This document shows positions 1 to 8,352 of a stretch of DNA of 25,514 nucleotides, piece after piece. Every line of letters begins with the position of its first letter. Within the stretch, counting starts at the first letter, position 1. The stretch is from Planctomycetota bacterium. Lineage in GTDB: Bacteria > Planctomycetota > Phycisphaerae > WQYP01. The notes under the pieces are model-generated. The model made no database searches, was not told where the DNA came from, and saw only the letters and a list, made by a program, of their open reading frames with translations. The position numbers and the translations under genes are program-made. The stretch lies in contig JAKBAC010000033.1 of assembly GCA_021809365.1 (NCBI GenBank), positions 1-25,514 on the forward strand, given 5' to 3'.

Positions 1-1
1 T

Positions 2-655
2 TGCGGACGCGGAGTTCAATCCATCGAAATTGCAAAACTTGTCGGGGCGGGTGGTCGGGTGGTCGCTATTGACAGTTCTCCCGGTGCGATCAATGCCGCT
101 CGAAAAAGCGCCGCCAGTGCCGGTCTAAAAAATATCGAATTTTATCTTTGCCGTGTGGACAGCATTCCGTTGCCTTCCGGTGTTGTGGATTGGGTCTTCA
201 GCGAAGCTGTGATCTGTCAGAGCAGCGGGAAAATGGCGGTGTTCCGGGAGATTTTTCGCGTTCTGGCTCCCGGTGGAAAATTTCTCATTCATGACATCGC
301 CATCCGCAAACTTTTGCCTCCGGAGATAGCCGATACCGTGGCGGCATTCGCGTTCGGCCTGGCTGGAGCCATTGAATTATCAAGCTATCGCAAACTTTTA
401 AGTGCCATGGGCGTGGATGAGTGCGAAGTCATGGAATCGGACTCGGCGATCAATCTCGAGCGATTCTGGGATTCCACGATCCCGCAACCTAGGCACCTAA
501 GAGAGCCTGATTCTTCCGCAGGATCACTTTTACATTGTACCGACCACCATTGGCTGCGCGAATATGTAACCGGTATTCGCCTGCAGGCTCGCAAGCCCAG
601 ACTGACGGCCGCATTCGTTTATGGCAATCCATCACGTATGGATAATAGCCCTTGA
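2..655 (+). CDS. SAM-dependent class I methyltransferase, ArsM-like (5' end cut off by window edge)
   Basis: The frame is open from base 2, so the N-terminus lies outside the window. The visible part begins inside motif I: CGRGVQSIEIAKLVG, then the acidic end of strand beta-2, VVAID. It continues with NIEFYLCRVDSIPLP, a D-W-V-F-S motif and the RVLAPGGKFLIHDI block typical of UbiE/ArsM-type Rossmann methyltransferases. The stretch around FGLAGAIELSSYRKLLSAMG matches the spacing of the ciaGA..y...l...G segment of arsenite methyltransferases. The conserved arsenic-binding cysteines cannot be confirmed: only C42 and C50 (numbered from the GTG at 59) and a late cysteine are visible, and the N-terminal one would be missing. 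Arsenic methylation is therefore only a possibility; a generic small-molecule methyltransferase is the safer call. No neighbour supports an ars operon. Confidence 0.8.
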   Translation, partial: CGRGVQSIEIAKLVGAGGRVVAIDSSPGAINAARKSAASAGLKNIEFYLCRVDSIPLPSGVVDWVFSEAVICQSSGKMAVFREIFRVLAPGGKFLIHDIAIRKLLPPEIADTVAAFAFGLAGAIELSSYRKLLSAMGVDECEVMESDSAINLERFWDSTIPQPRHLREPDSSAGSLLHCTDHHWLREYVTGIRLQARKPRLTAAFVYGNPSRMDNSP

Positions 656-824
656 TGGCCAGAAAAACATACCGTAAGTTTCACTGACGGTTCTGGAAAT
701 ACACCCAAACCAGTACGCCTTCGGCCATCGGTGGTATTGTGCTCAAAGCGGCCGCGGGTTGCCACCGCGCGGCTGTATGAATACGGTAAAATTCTATTGT
801 TGCAATGGCTTGCCTACTCCGCGA

Positions 825-1388
825 TTATCCCGGCCATGTTTGAAATTGCTCCAGTACGGGTGGAAGTGTTTTCAGGCCCCTCTTTTTCGCCAGGCGCACG
901 TAATGAAACATGCTGCGGCGATAATGCCGTTCCACGCGGCGATCCACGGGAATGGCGCGTTTGCGCATCTGCTCAAACGCCCATTGCCAGACGTGGTATT
1001 CCTCCAGACAGCGCGGGCGGAACTTGCGGAATCCCACCGCGTGATGGCCTACTTCATGCATGAAAATGCAGGCGCTGACGGGTGAGCGGGGCCGCGGGGC
1101 GGAGATCATTCGGCGCACATCCCCATTGTTGTAGTGTAATTCGTACGCCACGCCGCTCATGCTTTGACGCCATTTGCGAATGGAAATGCCATATTGCGCC
1201 TTCATCTGGGCAACCAGTTGGTCGTAAAAGCAATGATGCCGACGGAAGGGGACTTCTGAAAGCAGCGTGCAGGCGGCACTCTTGGCGCGGTCAGAGTTTT
1301 GATCGGGTCGCAATGATTGCGGTTTGATATGCTTTGCATGCGGGGTAATAGCCATCAAAGAAAATAAATTAAGCTGCCTCTCGGTCAT
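825..1388 (-). CDS. Small HEVGHH-motif zinc metallopeptidase-like protein
   Basis: 187 residues, ATG start, with AGGA about 7 bases upstream on the minus strand. I do not recognise a named family. Residues 111-116 read HEVGHH, a gluzincin-type HExxH zinc site, and a downstream acidic pair in CLEEYHVWQWAFEQ (about 127-140) is well placed to give the third ligand. The segment before it (about 70-110) looks like an extended strand region (YELHYNNGD). The N-terminal 50 residues are basic and polar with no signal peptide or membrane helix, so a cytoplasmic location is likely. The layout resembles minimal ImmA/IrrE-like or phage-type metallopeptidase domains but is too short for an additional sensor domain. 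It is the last gene of the minus-strand run and is separated from the upstream DUF255 gene by a 308-bp gap holding a dispersed repeat. Substrate unknown. Confidence 0.7.
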   Translation of the reverse strand: MTERQLNLFSLMAITPHAKHIKPQSLRPDQNSDRAKSAACTLLSEVPFRRHHCFYDQLVAQMKAQYGISIRKWRQSMSGVAYELHYNNGDVRRMISAPRPRSPVSACIFMHEVGHHAVGFRKFRPRCLEEYHVWQWAFEQMRKRAIPVDRRVERHYRRSMFHYVRLAKKRGLKTLPPVLEQFQTWPG

Positions 1389-1496
1389 TGTACTATCCTG
1401 AAGAACACCGTCCGCCGAGCAGTTTTTATCGGCCCGCTTCCGCCATTATCTTAAATGATTTCACAGAATATGGGCATCCTCTTTTCCGGTGGGGCG

Positions 1497-1717
1497 GGCG
1501 TGGCAATAGATCCGGGCGTGGTGCTGGGACGCCCCATCCCCGTTTAGCCGCGTGTGCTTGCACCGCGCGTTTTACGCGGAAGTCGCCAGTGTTGAGAAAG
1601 TAGAAAGTAGACCGCGGGGATTGCATCACCTTGCGACAGCATCACTTCAGTTCCAGCCTTATGTGCTCTACTGCTCAACTCTCTCCTGATCCCCGCTCAG
1701 CGGCAACAGCCGCCGCC
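1497..1717 (-). repeat. Dispersed repeat, copy A (inverted relative to copy B at 13783-14037)
   Basis: Read on the minus strand, this segment aligns base by base with 13783-14037. Shared blocks include GGCGGCGGCTGTTGCCGC, AGTAGAGCACATAAGG, AGTGATGCTGTCGCAAG, GCGGTCTACTTTCTACTTTC, GCAAGCACACGCGGCTAAA, GGATGGGGCGTCCC and TATTGCCACGCC. It fills most of the 308-bp gap between the HEVGHH gene and the DUF255 gene, and its upper end covers the last six codons and the stop of the DUF255 gene. It holds a perfect double heptamer (AAGTAGA twice, 1598-1611). No transposase is associated. A 67-codon minus-strand reading frame (1426-1629) lies inside it and is partly shared with copy B. Confidence 0.8.
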
Positions 1718-3637
1718 GCACCCGCCCGAAGATATTGCCACACCCGATGGGGCCATCAGATGCGGATGCCGCACCAGTGTGTCGAGCATGGTGGAAAATG
1801 CTAATGGAAATCGCGCTATATGCGGTGCCAGAGCGGCCAGACCGCGTTCAACAATGGCGGGATATGTTGAGCCGGGGACCGCGCTGTCCGCTTTGAGCAA
1901 AAGCGTTATGGCCATGGCTGCCGCGGAGGGAACGGCGTTATCACCGGCGCTGGGAACGCGCACGAAAAGTTTTTCATGGCGTTGGCTGGAGATGAAAAAG
2001 CGCCCGGTGTGCGATTGATAGAAATTCTCGACTGCGCTTTGTGCCATTTGTCGCGTGGTATCAATCCAAATATGTTCTTCGCCCGGTGCCAGGCGCTTGG
2101 CCGCCGTGGCCAGGCTCCAGGTGGCCAGGCCGAGGCCGACGTAATCTTCCAGAAATGCCGGCACATCCGCGCGGCCCGCACGGCTGACATGCAGCAGGTT
2201 TCCTTCGGCGTCCCGATGGACTTTAAGTATACTGGCCGCGGCTTTGACTCCCGCCTGGTAATATCGTGGTTCATTCAAAAGCAGCGCCGCTTCCGCCAAT
2301 GCCCGAATCATCAAGCCGTTCCATCCGGCGAGAATTTTATCATCGCAATGAGGCGCAATACGGGTTGATCGGATGTCCAGCATCCTTTGCCGGATGTCAT
2401 GCAATCGCGATTGTATTAAATGTGGAGACTGTCCATGCCGCGTCGCCAACTGCTCCACTTCCGCGGTCACATGCGGAATATTGCGGCCCTCCCAGTTTCC
2501 AGCAGGCGTCAAATTCCAATATTCGCCGGCCAGAATCCGGTCTGCTTCCGCGGGGATTGCCGCCAGAATATCCTGCCAGCTCCAAACATAGAATTTTCCC
2601 TCTACCCCTTCACTATCAGCATCAAGGCTGCTGAAGAATAATCCATCGGCCCCCGTCATCTCGCGCAGCCAGAAGTCCAAAGTCTCCGTAGCAATGCGTA
2701 TATAATCAGCGCGATCCAACAGCACGCCGGCCTGGGCATAAATCAGCGCGAGTTGGGCGTTGTCATAGAGCATTTTTTCAAAATGTGGTACCAGCCATTG
2801 TTCATCGGTGCTATAGCGCGAAAATCCGCCGGCAATCTGATCATAAATCCCTCCCGCCGCCATGCGATCCAGCGTGGTGGTCAGCCAGGTTTTGATTAAC
2901 GCCGGTGATATTGTGATGGGCGGTGTGGCAAGCAAACTGAGCGCGGATGGCTGCAGGAGGGCGATCCAGAATAGCAGTGTTTGATGCGGTGGAAACTTTG
3001 GCGCGCCGGAAAAGCCTCCCCAGGTCAGATCGATGCGCCGCTGGGATTCCCGCAGCGCGGCATCGATCCAGGCAAGCGGTTCTTTCCGGGCGGGGGGCGG
3101 CGGTGTGGCATTGAGATGATCGGCGATGGATTGAGCAACATGATCGGCTTGTTCCAGAACTTGAGGCTGCTGATCACGCCAGGCATGGGTGATGGCCGAG
3201 AGAACGGAAGGAAAACCGGGGCGGCCATATTGATCTTCCGGCGGAAAATAGGTGCCGGCATAAAATGGTTTGAGTCCCGGCGTAAGCCACACGCTCATGG
3301 GCCAGCCGCCTGATCCGGTAAGCATTTGTGTGGCCAGCATGTAAAGTTCATCAAGGTCGGGGCGTTCTTCCCGATCCACCTTGATGTTGATAAAGTGCTC
3401 GTTCATATATGGGGCGATTTGTGGATTTTCAAAGACTTCCCGCTCCATGACGTGGCACCAGTGGCACGCGGAATAGCCGATGGAAAGAAAGATTGGTAAC
3501 TGCCGCCGGGTGGATTCAGCCAAGGCCGCGCCACACCAGGGCCACCAATCCACGGGATTGTAAGCGTGTTGCAGCAGGTAGGGGCTGCGGGAATCGATGA
3601 GGCGATTGGGGCGGCGGGTGGATACGGCGGCGCTCAT
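1697..3637 (-). CDS. DUF255 thioredoxin-fold / six-hairpin protein (YyaL / SSP411 family)
   Basis: 646 residues, close to the family's usual 600-700. The N-terminal thioredoxin-like domain (about 1-165) carries the signature [19 protein letters not shown], the CHWCHVME motif (C58, C61), [15 protein letters not shown] and the [11 protein letters not shown] block. The rest is the alpha/alpha-barrel region (about 170-620), resembling glycoside hydrolase-type toroids, with [20 protein letters not shown] and [20 protein letters not shown]. This family is widespread and its biochemical role is not established. A redox or nucleoside-disulfide role should not be assumed. The C-terminus is an odd glycine/cysteine tail (GGCGGGCCR), and its codons lie inside a repeat that recurs at 13783. 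The start is 9 bp after the L34 stop, so co-transcription with rpmH is likely. Confidence 0.93.
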   Translation of the reverse strand: MSAAVSTRRPNRLIDSRSPYLLQHAYNPVDWWPWCGAALAESTRRQLPIFLSIGYSACHWCHVMEREVFENPQIAPYMNEHFINIKVDREERPDLDELYMLATQMLTGSGGWPMSVWLTPGLKPFYAGTYFPPEDQYGRPGFPSVLSAITHAWRDQQPQVLEQADHVAQSIADHLNATPPPPARKEPLAWIDAALRESQRRIDLTWGGFSGAPKFPPHQTLLFWIALLQPSALSLLATPPITISPALIKTWLTTTLDRMAAGGIYDQIAGGFSRYSTDEQWLVPHFEKMLYDNAQLALIYAQAGVLLDRADYIRIATETLDFWLREMTGADGLFFSSLDADSEGVEGKFYVWSWQDILAAIPAEADRILAGEYWNLTPAGNWEGRNIPHVTAEVEQLATRHGQSPHLIQSRLHDIRQRMLDIRSTRIAPHCDDKILAGWNGLMIRALAEAALLLNEPRYYQAGVKAAASILKVHRDAEGNLLHVSRAGRADVPAFLEDYVGLGLATWSLATAAKRLAPGEEHIWIDTTRQMAQSAVENFYQSHTGRFFISSQRHEKLFVRVPSAGDNAVPSAAAMAITLLLKADSAVPGSTYPAIVERGLAALAPHIARFPLAFSTMLDTLVRHPHLMAPSGVAISSGGCGGGCCR

Positions 3638-3646
3638 GGTGTGGAA

Positions 3647-3781
3647 TTATACCACGTTGACGCTGCGTCCGATGCGGCGCTTGCGGTTCATCAACTGCCG
3701 ACCTTTTTTGGTTCGCATTCTGGCGCGAAATCCGATTTTACGAACGCGTTTACGGTTACTGAGTTTATGCGGATAATGCAC
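3647..3781 (-). CDS. rpmH: Ribosomal protein bL34
   Basis: A 44-codon frame with a GTG start preceded by GGAG at good spacing. The translation reads MHYPHKLSNRKRVRKIGFRA followed by RMRTKKGRQLMNRKRRIGRS and VNVV. This matches the L34 pattern of a basic N-terminus, G-F-R-A-R-M-x-T, G-R-x-(V/L) and a terminal R-R-x-G-R. bL34 is a small component of the 50S subunit near the 23S rRNA core. The gene lies 31 bp downstream of the propeller-gene stop and 9 bp upstream of the DUF255 gene. In most bacteria rpmH is followed by rnpA (RNase P protein); here it is not. The GTG is chosen because no ATG lies upstream in frame and the ribosome site fits it. Confidence 0.9.
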   Translation of the reverse strand: MHYPHKLSNRKRVRKIGFRARMRTKKGRQLMNRKRRIGRSVNVV

Positions 3782-3812
3782 GACTTAACTCCAAACTATT
3801 GATATTCCTGCT

Positions 3813-6038
3813 TCAATGCACGTTGACGAGCACGGAAGCGTATGCCTCATTTCCCGCCGCATCAACGGCTTTAACCACAATTCGATGCGGTCCGCGGGCC
3901 AGTACGCCGGTTCTACCGCGGAACCCTTCCAGCGGAGAGTCAAAGATAGTAGCAGAAGCAGCCGCCGGACGCCAGTTCTTTGAAGAATCCACCTGAATGT
4001 CCACCGCCACAATTGGTGAAAGCTTGTCGGATGCCACGCCGGTAACCAGAATGTGTTTGTGGGCGGTGAGCTTCCATTTCAAGTTGGTAATCGTGGGCGG
4101 GGTGTTATCGACGAGAATTCGGCGTGATTCCCGCGCCACACTGCGGGCGGCGGAGCGTGTATTGTCCGCGGCATCGGATGCGATCACCTTGACCCGATAA
4201 TATCCATCCGGTATTCCGGCGAGATGCCACCGATAATGATCATCCGAAATATGCCTGGCGATTTGAATCCAGACAGGAATTCCATTCTGCCGGTATTCCA
4301 CGGTATAGCGAAGTGTATCGCCGTTGGGATCATCGGCTTTCCACCGCACCGTGACCAGATGTTCGGGCTGACTCTGGTATGTCGTTCGCACGCTTTCAAG
4401 TACCGGCGGCACATTGATTTGCTGGTAACTGATTCGCATGGAACGGATGACCGGGGAAGTTCCTTTGACATGGCGTTTGAATAGCAGCCGAAATTGCAGG
4501 AACCGCGCCGGCGGGCTGGATATTTTGCGATAGCTGTTGGCGGGTATTGGTGCTGACCATCGGCTCCAAAATTTGGCCTGAGTTTTCACATCCCGCACAT
4601 TTCCGCTGCGCGTTTGAATCTCCACGGCAGCGCCTTTGGAAACGGCGGCGTCAACATGCGCTGCACCCCAGTCGGCGGGCAGTTTGGCATCAAGCACCTT
4701 GCTGACATAATTGCCGGCGGTGCGGAGGTGTGATGTCAATTGATAAATCTGGCCCTGATTGGCCGTGCCAATGAGCAATCGTCCATGCGCACCTTCCGCC
4801 AGACACAGTAGATCCGATTGCTTAAGCCGTTCCAGCAAGGTTTCGGTTTCAGTGAATGGATCATACGAAAGCAGTCGGCCATGGCCACCCAAGCCCAGAA
4901 TCAGATGATGTTTCGCATACAACATGGACAGCACCATATCGGGCACTTTGAGTAACACGCGCACCTGCTCATCCGGGCTGATCTGATAGACCACGTTGCT
5001 TTTTACAATGGGTTCTGTCGCGGCTGCATTATCGCCGTCGGCCGAGGGAAATGGTCCTGGAATGCGGGTTGGCTCGGTGGTTGCATGGCCCGCCGTGCCG
5101 GTGGCATCCATCGCCTTTTTTCCCGGCTTGCCGCTGGTTCCGGGAAGTGGAAGTGTGTTAGTTACCGCAACGGGCCGGCCATTGGGTTGGAGTTCCGGCG
5201 TAAAAACACCACCATTATGCTTGGCCCACTTGGGCGATGCCGTCGATGCGAAAATATCGCCTTCGCGATCTACCGCCAGCGCGGAAATTTCGGCATGATC
5301 CGCAGACATTAAAACATAAGATTGGTCGGTTTTGGGATTGATGCGAATGACCAGCCCCGGCCCATCGGTACCGGCGAGAATGGATCCATCGGATGCGTGC
5401 GCCAGACATAAGACATTATGTACGCCGGTTTTCAGCAACAGTTTTGCCTTACCGGTCGGGCTGATTTCCCATATTTGGCCGTGCGGGCCAGTTGCAAGAA
5501 TGATGGAGCCATTCTTCAACGGCATGATGGCCCAGATATATTTCACCGCCGCATTCTGAAAAATTGTTTTGGCGATCACTTTTCCGCCCGCTCCGGGGAT
5601 GCTCAACTCGACCAGTTGCGCCTTGGCACCACACGCCGCCACCAGAAGATTTCCATTTTTCTCAAAGGCCAGCGATAACACCTGATCGGACTGCGGCGAC
5701 GGTGTATATTCCACGACCGGTTTGCCATGGACAATCTGGTAGACTTTTCCCGCGGGGCTTGTGCCAAACCAGATGTCTCCATGGGGAGACACCGCAATGG
5801 CGTTGATAAAATCAAAGCCGGATGTGGGAAGAAGTTTTTCCAAATGTCGGCTTAATGTCAGATCGCCGTAGTTGTTGACAACCACCCCGTGAAAATGACC
5901 TGCCGCGTATGCGGCCTCATCGTTGAACTTCCACATCTGCGGATGAACCGCGTAAGCCGTAGGCAAGCCGGTCAGCAACGCCAGTGCCATGGGCAAAAGC
6001 AAAATGGTTCTCAATGCAATCTTTACGTTACGAAACAT
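3813..6038 (-). CDS. Exported beta-propeller protein with C-terminal Fn3/Ig-like region
   Basis: 741 residues. Residues 1-30 form a signal peptide (basic FRNVKIALR, a hydrophobic core, then an AYA cleavage site), so the protein is exported. The first ~430 residues contain repeated blade-like units with the pattern of NHL/two-component-regulator propellers: AVSPHGDIWFGTSPAGKVYQ, AFEKNGNLLVAACG, KNGSIILATGPHGQIWEI, DGSILAGTDGPGLVIRI, DREGDIFASTAS, AEGAHGRLLIGTANQGQIYQ. About 240-300 is a low-complexity insert. The C-terminal part (about 530-741) looks like Fn3/Ig-type beta domains (VRWKADDPNGDTLRYTVEY; TPPTITNLKWKL). No catalytic residues are evident; the role is probably binding or sensing at the cell surface. 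GGAG lies 5 bases before the ATG. The gene follows the S55 protein gene by 61 bp on the same strand, suggesting an operon of two exported proteins. Confidence 0.85.
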   Translation of the reverse strand: MFRNVKIALRTILLLPMALALLTGLPTAYAVHPQMWKFNDEAAYAAGHFHGVVVNNYGDLTLSRHLEKLLPTSGFDFINAIAVSPHGDIWFGTSPAGKVYQIVHGKPVVEYTPSPQSDQVLSLAFEKNGNLLVAACGAKAQLVELSIPGAGGKVIAKTIFQNAAVKYIWAIMPLKNGSIILATGPHGQIWEISPTGKAKLLLKTGVHNVLCLAHASDGSILAGTDGPGLVIRINPKTDQSYVLMSADHAEISALAVDREGDIFASTASPKWAKHNGGVFTPELQPNGRPVAVTNTLPLPGTSGKPGKKAMDATGTAGHATTEPTRIPGPFPSADGDNAAATEPIVKSNVVYQISPDEQVRVLLKVPDMVLSMLYAKHHLILGLGGHGRLLSYDPFTETETLLERLKQSDLLCLAEGAHGRLLIGTANQGQIYQLTSHLRTAGNYVSKVLDAKLPADWGAAHVDAAVSKGAAVEIQTRSGNVRDVKTQAKFWSRWSAPIPANSYRKISSPPARFLQFRLLFKRHVKGTSPVIRSMRISYQQINVPPVLESVRTTYQSQPEHLVTVRWKADDPNGDTLRYTVEYRQNGIPVWIQIARHISDDHYRWHLAGIPDGYYRVKVIASDAADNTRSAARSVARESRRILVDNTPPTITNLKWKLTAHKHILVTGVASDKLSPIVAVDIQVDSSKNWRPAAASATIFDSPLEGFRGRTGVLARGPHRIVVKAVDAAGNEAYASVLVNVH

Positions 6039-6099
6039 GAAAGCTCCAGTTGATGATTGTTAAATCCAAAAGCGATACTCAGTTGAGTCACTATGAGCG

Positions 6100-8085
6100 T
6101 CATGGTGGCGGTTCCATCGGCCCCGGCATCGCCGCGCCCGATGATACGTGCGCCCCGGTCAGTCGAAAAAATCGCTGATTTCTTTGACGCCGGACCTTAA
6201 TTGTAAACTGTTGTCCTCCCATTTCCACAATTCCGCCCGCCCGCGCATCGGTCTGGACAAAGTTAAAAAGCGGATACAGATCGGCGGGAGGATTTTCCGC
6301 CATGATCGCCACTCGGCTCAAGGGCAGATTCGGCATGGCCAGTCGCTGCTGATCCACGCCGTGCATATTTAACACCAGTCGCGCGTAGATTCGGTTGTTG
6401 TGATAGCTCGTAAGATGCTTGATATCAGCAATCAAAGCGTGGATGCCCGCAGGCGCAAAATGCTGTGGGAAATAGGTCATCTCCTGTTGGATAAGCGAAT
6501 TCACGGAACCCACCACCAGGTTGTAATCACCATCAGCGGTATTTGCCGGTACCTTAATATGCAGATAAACATAATGATCCGGTCCGCGAAAAGGTTTGAT
6601 GGTCAGGCGTGCCTGAATGACCCCGCCGGGCGTTACTGTCCGCCGCCGCACCACAGCGGAAGTAATTACTGCCGCACGATTGACCGGCCGCGCGGAGATG
6701 TGCAGATTCACACTTTGAAGTTTCAAATCTTTGAATGGATTGTTCATCAGAAGTGCTGCGGGAATCAGCGCATTGTTGGCATTAAAAAAGCCCGTCGTAT
6801 AATACCGATTCACCACAAGCTGGGCTCCGGAGAAATGGATCTTCCCCGTGATATGCACCGTGTAATTGCCGGTTTTCGCCACAACTCTGCGTTTGGCGGT
6901 CATCGTGCCCACCAGGGCGGCACCCAACGACTGCATACTGGTGCGTGAATCGAGAAACAGGTTGTAATGAAACGTCTTTTTCCAGGCGGGATTGTGATAG
7001 GCGATGGTCATGGTGACAGGTGCGAATGGAGCGGGCTTGCCCAACTGCCCCACAATGCCTGTCGCCTGATCCATGAGCAGCCGCCCCTGGAGGGTAAATC
7101 CAGTACCGAGCTTAAAGGATGCTTCGACATCAGGCAGAATGGTAAATATGTAGGCACCCGCGATTGGCAGCGTCGAACGTCCCTGCGAGAAAAACCGGTG
7201 ACCAAATGCGTAGACGTGGCCATTGACAACATCTGTAACCGTGCCGATGGCCGACATATCCATATCACCATTTAACAGCGGCACCGCAATGGCCGCGCCG
7301 GGACGTAAATCCATCGCCGCCGCCGGCGTCATTGCCAAGCCGCCCAGTTGGCCTTTTCCGCCATTGCCGGCGGCACCGGCGGCCAGTGGAACCATGCCGG
7401 TCCCGGCAAATGCCCCATGCAAATAGCGCATCACACTGCCTGATCCGCCACCGACCATCAACGGTGAGGAGAGTGGTTGCAATTTCATCGCGGCATGTGC
7501 GGTCGTGAGCATGGGTTGTGAGATGCAAGTCGCTGTGCGTCCATAAAGATGTTGCACCAGAGCCGACCAGCCAAGGAGGTTACGCGTAACCGCGGATCGC
7601 TCCATCCAGGATAACGCCCCCGAACCGCCTTGGCCCGCCATTTTTTTATTGGCATTGGGCAGCGGTATATGCAGCATCTGCCGGATCGGTTGTACGCCGG
7701 CAATGGGATCCTTGGAATAATGCCAGCCGTAGGCAATGGCACCGATGAGCTTACCATCAATATATACGGGCGACCCGCTCATTCCCTCAATAACGCCTGA
7801 ATGGCGCAGACCCAACCCCCAGCACCGGACCAGAATGACATTCATATCCGGGCCGAAATCTTTGACCACATCAATGATCTTGACGTGGAATTTCTGAATG
7901 TCCGCGCCGTGCATCACCGTGAGGCCGTACCCCGTCATTCCGGGTTGCAGTTGATTTTCAAACATGCAGCCTGGTGGTGGCGTTCCCAACGATTCAAATG
8001 AATCGCCCGCCGCCATCACCATCCGCCCGGTGCCCAGCATGACCAGCACCAGCGCTGCCAAAATTCCAAAGACAAGTTTGTTCAT
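6100..8085 (-). CDS. SpoIVB-type S55 peptidase-domain exported protein
   Basis: 661 residues from ATG 8085; a GTG two codons earlier at 8091 is an alternative start. The N-terminus is a signal peptide or anchor (about 1-26). Residues ~45-140 carry the S55 signature: QPGMTGYGLTVMHG, VEGMSGSPVY-like GMSGSPVYIDGKLIGAIAYG (nucleophile serine in GMSGSP) and DPIAGVQPIRQML. A later block has AFGHRFFSQGRSTLPI, also conserved in this family. SpoIVB is the sporulation signalling protease of Bacillus; planctomycete relatives are usually annotated only as S55-domain proteins, and their substrates are unknown. The protein is much longer than SpoIVB (~425 residues): the C-terminal 350 residues are predicted beta-rich and show no recognisable enzyme motif. 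It is the first gene of the minus-strand run and is transcribed divergently from murI across a 267-bp gap. Confidence 0.88.
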   Translation of the reverse strand: MNKLVFGILAALVLVMLGTGRMVMAAGDSFESLGTPPPGCMFENQLQPGMTGYGLTVMHGADIQKFHVKIIDVVKDFGPDMNVILVRCWGLGLRHSGVIEGMSGSPVYIDGKLIGAIAYGWHYSKDPIAGVQPIRQMLHIPLPNANKKMAGQGGSGALSWMERSAVTRNLLGWSALVQHLYGRTATCISQPMLTTAHAAMKLQPLSSPLMVGGGSGSVMRYLHGAFAGTGMVPLAAGAAGNGGKGQLGGLAMTPAAAMDLRPGAAIAVPLLNGDMDMSAIGTVTDVVNGHVYAFGHRFFSQGRSTLPIAGAYIFTILPDVEASFKLGTGFTLQGRLLMDQATGIVGQLGKPAPFAPVTMTIAYHNPAWKKTFHYNLFLDSRTSMQSLGAALVGTMTAKRRVVAKTGNYTVHITGKIHFSGAQLVVNRYYTTGFFNANNALIPAALLMNNPFKDLKLQSVNLHISARPVNRAAVITSAVVRRRTVTPGGVIQARLTIKPFRGPDHYVYLHIKVPANTADGDYNLVVGSVNSLIQQEMTYFPQHFAPAGIHALIADIKHLTSYHNNRIYARLVLNMHGVDQQRLAMPNLPLSRVAIMAENPPADLYPLFNFVQTDARAGGIVEMGGQQFTIKVRRQRNQRFFRLTGAHVSSGAAMPGPMEPPP

Positions 8086-8352
8086 CAACACACCGAAACC
8101 ATTCCATCATGTCGTGGAAAACTGTAACCCGATTTCCATCTGACCACAACCACGCGAGCCGCGGAAATTTAGCATGCGGCAAGAGCCATTTGACGCCGCC
8201 GGGTATTTTACCCTACGTTCGTCCCCGCCGTGCAGTTCGCTGCGATAAATTTAGTTTACTGGGCAGGGTTTGTGGGCGGCGTTAATATGGGGCAACGGTT
8301 GGCGAAAGGGCGTTATTTCCGTTATGGTGCGCGGGTGGACAGTGTGGTAATC

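Noticed and set aside
2..655. Assignment of the first gene as arsM (arsenite methyltransferase)
   Set aside because: The N-terminal cysteine region is outside the window and no ars genes are nearby; only the general methyltransferase call is safe.
731..1085. Two overlapping plus-strand frames (110 and 108 residues)
   Set aside because: They lie opposite the HEVGHH gene, have no family features and no ribosome sites.
8190..8219. Possible murI promoter TTGACG-N18-TACGTT beside a GGGTA/TACCC palindrome
   Set aside because: The -10 matches only three of six positions and the palindrome is short; not strong enough to list.
8230..8352. N-terminal extension of glutamate racemase
   Set aside because: The extra 41 residues do not resemble the family; the conserved part starts a few residues after ATG 8353.
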